Assembly (NCBI GenBank): GCA_032622095.1
Contig: CP136061.1
Coordinates: 123,702,754 to 123,766,753, forward strand
Reading direction: 5' to 3'
From: Siphonodentalium dalli
Lineage: Eukaryota; Mollusca; Scaphopoda; Gadilida; Siphonodentaliidae
Length of the DNA stretch: 64,000 nt
The notes beneath the pieces are model-generated. The model had not been told where the DNA came from, ran no database searches, and was given only the letters and a program-made list of their open reading frames with translations. Position numbers and translations under genes: made by a program. Below, one piece after another: positions 36,701-48,700 of this stretch. Each line of letters begins with the position of its first letter. Within the stretch, counting starts at the first letter, position 1.

Positions 36701-39700
36701 ACATACCCTCACCAATGGCACCTGGTATACTCCTTCACCTGACCTATGGCCATATTATGCATATAGTCACCCCGTCTGTACCTATTCATAAAACATTCAT
36801 ACACGATCATGGTCAATCCTTGTATACATATTCACCTCAACATTGGCCATGTCACTCCCTGTATCTCTTATTTGTCACACCATAGCCGCATAGTCACTCA
36901 AGATATACTAATACACCCCAGCCATATATATAGTATAGTCACTCCATGTATGCATATGCACCTTATCCATGGCCATATAGCCACTCGTTATATACACATA
37001 TCCCTCGCCCATGACAATAAAGCAACACATGTGTATACTGGTATAACCTACACATGACCATACCGCCACGAGTCACCAAACAGGAACACCAGGTATACTC
37101 ATACGCGTGACACATGACCATTTAGTCACCCCTGTATAGATGTCCATTACATTTATGATCATACAGTCACTACTTGTATACCTACATGTACTCATCTCAC
37201 CATTTACCATACAGTCACTACCTGTATACCTATTCGGCACACATAGTCATATAACCACTCGATATATATATTCAGCCCACTGTAGACCATAGATTCACTC
37301 CAATGGCCATTCAACCCTTCCAGATATACACACGACCACTCAAACAATCCATACTTGCATATACACCTCACACATGACAATTCAGCAATTCACTGTATAA
37401 TCATACACGCCATCCATGATAATACAGCTAATCCATATACACCCACCAATGATAATACAGCCACGAGATATATAAATATACATCCCACCTGTTACCACAA
37501 GGACACTCCCTATATACCCACACGCTCCATAATGTCCACCCAGCTTACTCCAGATATTCATATTCAATCATGACCGTACAGTCATTCCATGTAAACCTAT
37601 ACACATTACCCGTAACCACACCCTATTTATACACACACCCCATCCATGATCATACAGACAACACATGTACATCCCACCCACGACCTTACAGTCACTCCAT
37701 ATATACATAATCAACACATAGATGACCATGTAGCTATATACATACACCACACCAATGCCCATACAGGCACACCTGGTGCACCCGTACTGGATATACACAA
37801 TCATACACCATACAGTCACTCCATGCATACCGATTCAACTCACACCTGACCATGACCTCTCCCTGTATACCTAGATGCATCTTACAATGGACAACCCACT
37901 CATAACCATATAGTCACTCATTGTATACCTAAGTCATGACATACAATAACTCCCTGTATACCTACTCACATCACGTGTGATCATAGAGTAACTCCCTGGC
38001 TACGATCTTGGCATCCATTTTTTTTAGCATAATGGACCAGAATAGTCAAATATTATGGTCCATCTCAGATCTGTCTCAAAGTTCTGCCCATTTCCTTTCA
38101 ATAAATATGGCCAAAATCACAAAAGATGTTCTCGGCAAAATTACATAATTTAAAATGAATTTGTCTTGCCCCATACGGAACTGGGACAATCAGAATAGAA
38201 CATGTAGTTGTCAGTTAATTAACTAACACGTATAATAACCAAGTGAGTCACATTTTGCTACCTTTTCGGATAATTAATGCAGAGAATGTTCGGGATATAT
38301 GTAAAAAATTAACAATTTACAAATTTGGTTGCCATTTTGGAAGCCATCTTGAGCAATTTGGGCTATAAACACCGTAGTGAGACACATTTAAGATAGACCA
38401 AAACAATAAACTGCTTTCAATCCAAAGATAATTACATTTTACCTGAAAAAATGGTCCAAACCTGAAAAGTGAATTTTTGCCAATATTTATGTCAAGTTTT
38501 TGAGAGAAAAGTCCAATATTTTTGACGATGTTAGTGGTGACAATAGTAACAATTAACCATGGTGCATCGGACATGTTAGTATTCAATGTATAGAATGCAG
38601 AATAGCCAATTTTATACATCAACCACAACTTGTAAGCGATTGCAGGACACGCTGGTGTAATATTTACCATTTTCCATATTTTGGCGGCCATATTGGCAGC
38701 CATTTTGAGCCAAAGTAAGAATTTTGGTTCCAGTGATTTGGAATATTCATAGGTAATGATATGCCTCACTTACATTACAAAGTTCTGTTCATTTCTTGTT
38801 GAAATATGACTAGAATCCCAATTGTGATTTTTGGTGAAATTTTATACCGCATTCTGTAAAATCGAATTTTTGAGGTATCGGAAGGGGCTAGGACCCCAAT
38901 AATTCCATATTTAATTGCTCAAATGATCAGTTAATATACAAAACACAAAATAAAGTTACATTACTCAACCAGTTCCAAACAGCATGAATTGATCCAGAAG
39001 ATATTTGTGAAAAAATGTCATATTTTCAATTTCCGGCGGCCATATTGGCAGCCATCTTATGAAAATTTGGATATGTTTTGGCCCAAATGAAGCGTGGTCA
39101 CCTCCCAACTATAATTGCAATGAGAAACTGAGATTTTCAAAAAGGTCAAGGTCAAATTAAAGGTCAAGGTGACCTCCAAAATCTGGAACCAGCCAGTTTA
39201 GTGATACTCACCAACCACTAAACAAACTCTGAAAGTTTGGCGCTTCTATCACAAAGTGAACGATTTTGCAACTACTAGGGTCAGATTGAAGTTCCCCAGT
39301 AGTCACCTCGATTATGCATTGTATCTTCTGAAATTTTTATCGGATATAGAAACTGAACAGAAGGGATAAAGTAACTAAAACAAATGTTAATTAGAGGCAA
39401 TAGATACTTCCCCAGAAAATGAGGCCGAATCAGAATGAGGTCCCCAAAGGGCGCATTTGGTGATGCTAGCCCACCGTTGAGGGGTAGCATCACTAAATTC
39501 ACCCTCTGGGGAACTAATTCTGCAAATAACAGACACACTATTTCAAGGCTTGTACATACCTCATACTAACTGAAGATATATACTCGGGGTTTCCGCTACA
39601 ACCGCAGGATGGCCGTCCAGCGGCCTCATTCCTCTCCCCAACCTTGACTTAATATTGGCCAAAAAATAGCCAAAGACCTAGCTCAGCCCCCTTTTTAGCT

Positions 39701-42700
39701 CACCTGAGACGAAGTCTCCGGTGGAGCTATAGTCATCACTCCTCGTCCGTCCGTCCGTCTGTCCGTCCATCAAGAATCATCTTCTCCGCCAAAACTGTAA
39801 GACGGAACAGGTTCATATTTGGTGTGGATGTTCCGTAGGTGAATCACATTCAGATTTGTTCAAATGAGGTCATCAGGTCAATTAGTTGAGAAAGCAGGGC
39901 CACAACTCTATTCCTTCATAGTAATTCTTAGAACGACTTTTTTTCCAGAACTATAAGACCGAATGGGTTCATATTTGGTGTGGATGTTCCCTAGGTTCAT
40001 ATTTATTCAAATGAGGTCACCAGGTTGATTAGTTGAGAAACCAGGGCCATAACTCTTTCCCTCCATAGTAATTCTTTTAAACATCTTCTTCTCAAATACC
40101 ATCAGGCCAAATGGGTTCATATTTGGTATGAAGGATCCTTGGTTGACTGGGGTTCAGATTTGTTCAAATGAGGTCACTGGGTCAAATGTTGGTGGGGCCA
40201 GGGACATAACTTAAAAAAAAAAAAATTCAGATTAAACTCTTTAACCAAAAAAGAAAAGAATAGATAAGAAATGATATATTAAAAAATAAAAGAATATTTA
40301 AAAAAAACTGTGGAATTGTTTTTTTTATTAAAATATTTAAAAAAAAATTAAAAAAAATGGATTTAACTCCATGGTCAATTATATATATATATTGTTGAAC
40401 ATTTTTTGAAAATTGAAAAACTAATGCCATTACATTTCTGAAGGTTGTGCTTCTGCCACCCTGGCCTGGTCCCAAAAATAAAATTTACTCAAATTCTTGA
40501 CAGAATCATTAATAAGAAGCATTTACTTTGGCTGTAACTGTATATATGCTGGGTATGCGACACAATCATGTCAATCTTGACATTTTTATAAACATTCCTT
40601 GCAGATCTGCTAGAAGTCATTAATTCCCAATCTATCATGTATTGTTCAAATCAGGACTAATAGCATGTCTGTCATTTGCAGAATGAGGTCCCCAGAGGGT
40701 GAATTTAGTGATGCTATCCCGCACAGCGGCCTAGCATCACCAAATTCACCCTCTGGAGACCTCATTATGCTTAGGCCTCATCTTCTGGGAAGTATCTATA
40801 GTATCAAATTAATATTGTTGTTAGTTACATTTCCCTTCTAGGAAGTTTCTATATCCCCTAATTTGCAGAAGATAAATTCATAATTGAGGTGCCCAATGGG
40901 TGAACATCACCAACTTCAACTGGGGAACTTCAATCTTATCCTAGGTCTGCCATAGCAGTTGAGGGCCTTAGCAGAATGAGGTCCCCAGAGGGTGAATTTA
41001 GTGATGCTAGCCCGCTGTGCGGGATAGCGTCACTAAATTCACCCTCTGAGGACCTCATTCTGCAAATGACAGACACACTATCACACTATTTCAAGGCTTA
41101 TATAATACATTGTGTTGCTTGAGGCCAGGCATGCACATTGTAGGAACAGACATGCTTTTAGTGATGCTGTCCCATACAGTGGGCTAGCATCACCAAATTC
41201 ACCATCTGGAGACCTCATTCTGCTTAGGCCTCATCTTCTGGGAAGTATCTATAGTATCAAATTTACATTGTTGTTAGTTAAATTTCCCTTCTAGGAAGTT
41301 TCTATATGCCCTAATTTGCAGAAGATAAAATTGACTGTCTTGTTACTCAGGACGAGCGATAACCGACACTGATGATGACAAGTAATCCTGCACTTGGTGC
41401 CTGAATAATACATGATCAGTAGGCGGACCCCATGCACAGTTGTCTACACCATCCTGAGTAAAGCTTTATCGCAAATGTTTAGTAGTAATCAGCCTCTCGT
41501 ATTTTAATTTACCGTTGATTTCTGTTTATAAGTCCCAACTTTCTGACCCACTTTTTCTCCTCAAAATATGGATTATACATTGGTAAATCATTAGCTGAAT
41601 TCTGAGCTGCAACCATGAACACAGGTGAGGTTTGGCAGTCGCTGTGACGAACAATATAGATATTTTACTTCAAAACAAGGTCCGTATCAAAGAAATGTTT
41701 AATTAAAAATAAAACAATTAAAATATTAATAGTTATTATCAGTGTATTTATTCCCTATCCAATTAATCAAAATTATCCATTATGAGGTCCAGCATGAGGT
41801 TTTCTCCATCTTGACAAATGGCTTTTGATTTTACGCCATGTGACGTGAGCTCGGCTCATGACGTCACACTGGTTAGTGGTTACTGCTAGAGTACACTTGA
41901 CACTGAGTGTGACAATGTGTCTTTTGTTCCTTTGATGTCGGCTTTTAATATTGCTACTGTTATAAAAGTTGTTGTATCCACTGTATGTTGTGGTGCTTAC
42001 CTGCTTTAGTTCATTAACTTGAGATCAAAGAAAACGATTTGTTTTAATCTGGTTTATATACAAAGCTTCAATGTTCCTACTTGTTGTCTCAGGTGCAAGC
42101 AAATGGCTCCTTTTCAGTGATAAACATCCATATTTTCTCCCGACAAGGCGCCTGGTATGTGCTTCTCAAATACGGCCACATTCCCCCAACCCCTAGCGGA
42201 AACCCTGATATACTGGTAGTATTGGCTAAACATCCAAAATGTTCCCCTGGGCATGTTTACCTCAGAGATAGGCAACTTGAAATTTCAGGCTTATAATTTT
42301 GGGACTAAATTTCCATTTTTAGCTCAACTTTACTTTGTAAATTTGAGCTATTGCCATAGTTTGGTATCTGTCGTCCATGTGTGTGTGTTGTGCGTGCAGA
42401 TGTCCATCACCAATTTCCATTAGCATGGGCTAGAGGTCGTACCTTTGGTCAGATCATTATGTAATTTGTCATGGCTGTTGACATTGACATGTAGATGGGA
42501 ATGAGTCATTTTGGAGTCATTTGCCGCCAACAGCCATCTTGGATTTCAAAATGCAATCCATTAGCACTGACTACAGGCTGGAGTGTTCATCTGATCATCA
42601 TGAAATTTACCGAGGATGTTAGCATTGAAATATAGATGCGAACGAGTCATTTTAGGGTCATTCGGCCATAAAACATTGCCACCGGCAGCCATCTTGGATT

Positions 42701-45700
42701 TTACTCTTTGCATGACTTAATTCTTTGGCATGGGCTACAAGTCGTACCTTTGGTCGGATCATTATGAAATTTGTCATGGCTGTTGACATTACATGTAGAT
42801 GGGAAACGAGTCATTTTGGGGCCATTCGGAAAAAAACATGGCCGCCAGTGGCCTTCTTGGATTTCAAAATGCAATCCATTAGCACAGGCTTCAGGTCAGA
42901 GTGTTTGTCTGATCATCATGAAATTTGTTGTGGATGTTAACATTGACATGTAGATGGGAACGAGTCATTTTGGGGTCATTCGGCCATAAAACATGGCTGC
43001 CGGCAGCCATCTTGGATTTTACTCTTTGCATGACTAAATCATTTGGCACACCATACAGACAACATCCCTCATCCTATCATCACCAAACTCTAGATCCATC
43101 TTCATGGTGACCTCTAGATGGAAGCCATAATTTTTTTCTGAAATTTTTCATAAGGATCTTCAGGGTGACGTCTAGATTGGAGCCAACGATATTTTCTGAA
43201 TTTCGTTCAAGAACATGGTTGCCAGCGGCCATCTTGGATTTTACTCTTTCATGACAAAAATTCTTTGGCACCCCCTACATGCCACATCCCTCATCCAAAC
43301 TTCATATGGTTCTTTGGGGTGGAAGCTGTCCAATTTTTACCAAAAAAACAAACAAACATGGCCACCAGCAAACATATTGGATTTCACTTTTGAATCCATC
43401 GGCACACCCTGCAGCGAGATACATCTCACCAAATTATGTAAACATAATTGTGGTGTTTTAACATTGCTTACTTGGGACAGCACTTTTATTTTGAACACTA
43501 TAGTACAGTAATGCTCTAAGTAATCAACTTCTTAACCACAGCAGAATTATTGGGTAACTTTTCAGGATTTAGTTGGAAATATGGCTTGTTGCCATTCATC
43601 GGAAAGCTCTCCCCGAGAGCTTTCCGATGAATGGCAACAAGACATATTTCCGACTAAATCCTGAAAAGTTACCCATAATTCTGCTGTGGTTAAGAAGTCG
43701 ATTACTTAGAGCATTACTGTACCTAACAATAGCCAACATAATTTAATTCTGTACAACTATTTACCACTGATTCAAATGATTGGTTTATATACATCTACAT
43801 GTATTGTAAACACTTAAATATTCTTTCCTTTCTAGGCCAGACTGGATGGAGACAGCGAGTTTCCTTGTAGATTTGTGCGGAAATACAGTAAGGATTGACA
43901 TTCTTCAATAGCTGTTCACTGGTCATCTCTGGTGTTGTTATAGAAGGAAATATATGTTTATTGGAATGTTAATGATAGTCAAAGAGATGCATGAAACACT
44001 TGTGGTTTGAAGGCCAGATATCCTAACTCTGCGAAAGTTTATTTACCCCTCCCATTAATTTCTTGTGATACTGTCCATTCTAAAATTTATGGTGAAAGTC
44101 GGAAAATATTTGATTATTGGTCAAAGACATATTTTACATTACATATTGGAAAATTTAACTATTAACTATTTCAACCAATTTACAGTCTGAACTTTCCAAC
44201 TACAGTAATGGTCGAAGTATATGACCCTTTAACCACGGCAGAATTATGGGAAATTTTTCAGGATTTAGTCGGAAATATGGCTTTTTGCCATTCATCGGAA
44301 AGCTCTCACTGAGAGCTTTCCGAAGAATGGCAGCAAGCCACATTTCAGCCATGTACAATGTCTTTACATTCCCTATGCCCAAATTTAAGATTATCTATTT
44401 CAGCCATTGTTCAAATTTAATAAATTATGACCCCGCCAATAACGTCGATCTGGCAAGATAAATGCTAATCTTAACAGTCCCAGTCTAACAGGCAACCATG
44501 GGCATATCCACAATGGTAGAATACACGAGTAATACAATATATTGTATATCTTGTTGATACATGTGTGAGTATAATGCCAAAGCTTCATGCATCTCACCTC
44601 ATGTCACTTCCCATTTAAAGGCCCATTTAATTTTTGAGTCACCAATTATTTTTTTATAGTGCCTTGATATACAGTTTTAATAACAATCTATGACATAAAT
44701 TATTATTAAAATACTATAATTCATCACCATTTGGATACATCCGTGTCTCAGAAGGTGCCCATTGAGTAATATAAAATACCTGAAATCATAGAAACATTTC
44801 CCCAATTTCGCTCCCAGAATGCAACAGAATTCAAACTAAGGTATAGAGTTATTCCCCTTTTATTAAAAATAATAGACAAAGCAGTACAGTCCATATGAAA
44901 CTTAAGTACAGAAAACACGTCTGGACCTCAACAAAAACAACATGTTCATGGTTTGTTACACCGGATAAATTGATAATACAATGTTTTGGAGCTTCCTCTT
45001 TCAAATGGTATATAATATGGCATATATTTGATATAATGTGATCTGGGGATTGAAAAATTATGGGGCCTTAAAGTTACAATTTTTTTGATATATAAATGGT
45101 GCTTACAATATAGATTCAAGTTTGTGAAATAATGTCAGTGAGCCTGCCTGGATATAGTGTGTCTGACATTTTCAGAATGAGGTCCCCAGAGGGTGAACTT
45201 TTTGACGTTGTCCTGCACAGTGGGCTAGCATAACCAAATTCACCCTCTGGGGACCACATTCTGCTTTGGCCTCAACTGCTTTTGGAGAACTAGGATCCGA
45301 TTGAAGTTCCCTAGTTGAAGTTGGAAGTGATGTTCACTCATTAGTCACCTCGATTATACATTTATATTCTGCAAATTAGGGGATGTAGAAACTAAGTTGG
45401 AGGGAAAAAATAACTAAAAACAATGTTAATTTGAGGCTATAGATACTTCCCAGAAATTGGGGCCTAAGTAGAATGAGGTCCCCAGATGGTGAATTTGGTG
45501 ATTCTAGCCCGCTGGGCATGGTAGCATCACTAAATTCACCCTCTGGTGACCTCATTCTGCAAATATCAGACACACTATATCCAGCCTTGTCAGTGAGCCT
45601 GAACAGTCTTCTGAAAATGCAACTTTTGTTAAATGTCTGTACTCCAGTCTCTATTTTAATTTAATTGACTTCAGGATTTCTTGGTAATACATATATCCCA

Positions 45701-48700
45701 TGGAGTTTATACTCAATTTCTTACATATTTAAAAGTTAAAAAACACTGAAATGTACATACATGTATGTACAAATAAAATGAACATAATTTATAATATATG
45801 TGATACTATTAGGAAATCCAATTTAACATATGCATGCTCATCTTTAATGGTGACCCAGCATGACTCCCATAATGAATGGGTTCAAATAAAACGCTGAAAT
45901 GTACATATGTACAAATAAAATTATGATCATAATTTATAATATATATGATACTATTAGGAAATCCAATTTAACACGTGCATGCTCATCTATTTCCGAACAT
46001 AGTTATACTATGGATTGTTTTAACCATTCCATGACTGGAGCCTCCTGAAATTTTGTGAAAACCCTGTGCCAGTGCATTCTCTTATATATGTGAGTCTCCC
46101 ATAGGGAGCTTCGCATATATAAGAGAATGCATTGGCCTGACAATATTTACCTTGACCGTGTAAGCCAGTGCAGTCTCTTATATATGGAGACCATATATAT
46201 GAGAGAATGCGCTGGCAGATGATCTCTAATGCTGCACCAGTGCAGCTCCCATCATGAAAGGGTTATATATCCTGATATTTATTCCATATAATAGTGTTTT
46301 ATTATTTTCAGATTGTAGTGAAATCTTACCAAGGATGTCTTCACTACCTCAAAGTCTCAAGCCTCCAAGTCTTGATTCTGTTGAGAAATATATTCGTCAC
46401 TATAGAGGAATGTGGCTTGATGACTGCAATATCCCAGACAACAGCAAGTTTCCTGCACTGAACATTTCCTTCGTCCTTCCACATGGCCGTAAGTTATGAT
46501 TTGTATAGAGTAGTAATTACGTGAATAACAGATTCTATTTTAACTCCTTGTTTTATGTGCACAATAATATGCTAGATGGTGGATAATGTTCTTGTTCCCA
46601 CAGTTTAACCCTTTACCCAACAATCCGGCCAAAACCGGCCAAATAAAGCGTCAACAGCCTAAAATATCTTCGGTCTGTCTCAATAGAACCATACAAATAT
46701 GGATATCATTGGAACCGGCTCCTTGACCACACTGTGATAGTTACAGTTATGCCCTGTGCCAATGCATTCTCTTATATATGCGAGTCGACCATAGGTCGCC
46801 TCGCATATATAAGAGAATGCATTGGCCTAAAAAAACACTTTTTACCATTTTTTCTTACATTCTTTAACAATTTTATAATTTTTAATGTGTTAAGCCAATG
46901 CATTCTCTTATATATGCGAGGCGACCTATGGTCGACTCGCATATATAAGAGAATGCATTGGCACAGGGCCCTTCTGTTGGGTAAAGGGTTAAGCCAAGAA
47001 AGTTTTATCATATTGTATGAGCCCTGCCACCCTCGATGGAAAGTATTATTGGTTGTTGCGTGCAGAAAACTGTAAACATATAACCAAAATAGCCAGATAT
47101 CCATCGGATGTTACGTTCCTGTCATTATTCATTCACTAGAACCAGCAACTTTAACTGGAATCAGAATGTTTGTTGTGAAATCAGCTGATGCTCATAAATG
47201 TTGTTATAACTTATACTTGAAACTGACAAGCTATAAATAGAAACAGTGCAAATGAACCTCCCCTTCCCCCAAGTAGCTCAGTTGGTAAGGTGCATGGCTC
47301 ATTAAGACAACATACAGCTTTCAGCGATGGCGAACATGAGCCATGCAAAGAGGTCATAACCTGATTAGTGTATCTGGGCAAGTTTGTCAGTTGTTTCTGA
47401 GAAGTTGGTGGTTTTTATGGATGGTGGTGTTATTTCCCCATGAAATTAACCTTCTGTATAGTCTTTCTTCCATCTTTAAGACTGACTTTGTGATATGGCC
47501 TTGCAGCTGAAATGATGATAAACACTAATGAAATAAACAAATGAACAAAGTAGAAAAGAACATTATTATCCAGCGCAGCTCCCGTCATGAAAGGGTTAAA
47601 CATATAAGTTATATGTTTAACCCTTTCATGACGGGAGCTGCACTGGTGTAGCTTTAAATACCCTGTACCAGTGCATTCTCTTATATATGTGAGTCTCCCA
47701 TAGGGAGCCTCACATATATAAGAGAATGCACAGGCTTAGAAGGTCACGGTAAATATTGTTAGGCCAATGCATTCTCTTATATATGTGAGGCTCCCTATGG
47801 GAGACTCACATATATAAGAAAATGCATTGGCACATGGTTTTTGCCAAATTTCAGCAAGCTCCAGAGATGGAAGGATTAATTCCCTATATATATTTTTGTT
47901 GAGCGTCTTAAGTTTCATTGTCTTATTTTTTTCCATTTTGTTTCAGACAAAGATGCCCTTCGAATGGAAGGGATAATTATGAATATAACATCTCCTGATA
48001 ACCACATAAATAGTGACTTGAATTTCAATGGACCATACTGCCGCCATTTTGACTTTAAGTCAGCCATATTGGGCGAGTTTAACATAGATATGCCAGTAAG
48101 TATGCTCTCTAACAAAGTTCAGTGTTCTCTCTCTATAAAAGATTGGACGAAGCTGGTTTTTGATCTTGAGCTAGATATTGTTGCAACAGACCCATAAACC
48201 AAATATAAATTAAATCGGTCGACATTTGTATGAGTTATCACGCTAACAGTCTCACACCTGCCCGCACACTCGGAACCCCGCCGGCCCAGACAAACATCCG
48301 ACCGCCTGCCCGCTCGCCCGCCCGCCCGCCCGCCTGCCAAAACATTAGTCAAGTTTTTTAATAAACTCAACTCGACAGTACTATTAGCCCACCAGCAACT
48401 ATCTTGGATTTTATACTTTGTATGACTAAATGTAAGAGTAATGTGTATGTGGATAGATGGATTATTAAAATATCGTTTTAATTAACTGGGAAAACAAGCT
48501 TTCTTATTCTCAATGCAATGGACATTTTGATGACGTTCTTCTCTGCATACGTGACATTTGTCCTATATACCTTTTATGTTCCCAAAGACTGGAGATCAGT
48601 CGCTAAGGGCATGTGCAGATTGACACATTATTGTTATTCAAAGACTAGACAATGACCGCGTGTCTTTTAGTTATGTCTGCATTTGAAATTGATCGCTGTA

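Larger units (their letters stand above)
34257..39274. mobile_element. 5-kb foldback element with minisatellite arms
   Basis: Outer inverted arms of about 1.3 kb (about 34290-35640 and 37975-39267) share AATCGTTCACTTT, a stretch on GCCACCAAAATGGCCGCC and CTGGAACCAGC-type text. Inside are inverted arrays of GTATACA...GGAGTGACT...TGGTCATG units of roughly 60 bp: a short left array (35640-36245) and a long right array (36336-37975). Between them is a loop bounded by GGTGGCTATCGCTTCC and its inverse. CTA flanks both ends. No transposase. It lies in intron 1 of the receptor gene. Confidence 0.7.
34109..39551. mobile_element. Family E MITE split by the foldback element
   Basis: The left part (34109-34256) has AGCCTTGAAATAGTGTGTCT and GAGGTTCCCAGAGGG. 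The right part (39275-39551) resumes at CTAGGGTCAGATTGAAGTTC and ends CTATTTCAAGGCTT. An uninterrupted relative at 45141-45588 shows the two halves are contiguous sequence. Confidence 0.6.
39595..42207. mobile_element. Family H element, copy 3, with nested repeats
   Basis: Ends CGGGGTTTCCGCTACA and CCCCTAGCGGAAACCCTG, inverted. ATATACT flanks both sides. It contains a family G repeat and one and a half family E MITEs. The remaining interior (about 41340-42190) is unrecognised and non-coding. Confidence 0.5.

Noticed and set aside
35640-37975. CRISPR-like array of repeats
   Set aside because: Units are diverged, without unique spacers, and lie in an inverted foldback structure in a eukaryotic intron.
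38317-38769. 150-codon - strand ORF
   Set aside because: It lies in the right arm of the foldback element; the left arm does not keep the same frame open, so no coding constraint is seen.
47281-47350. Functional tRNA gene
   Set aside because: Only the A-box region is tRNA-like; no B box or cloverleaf could be formed.
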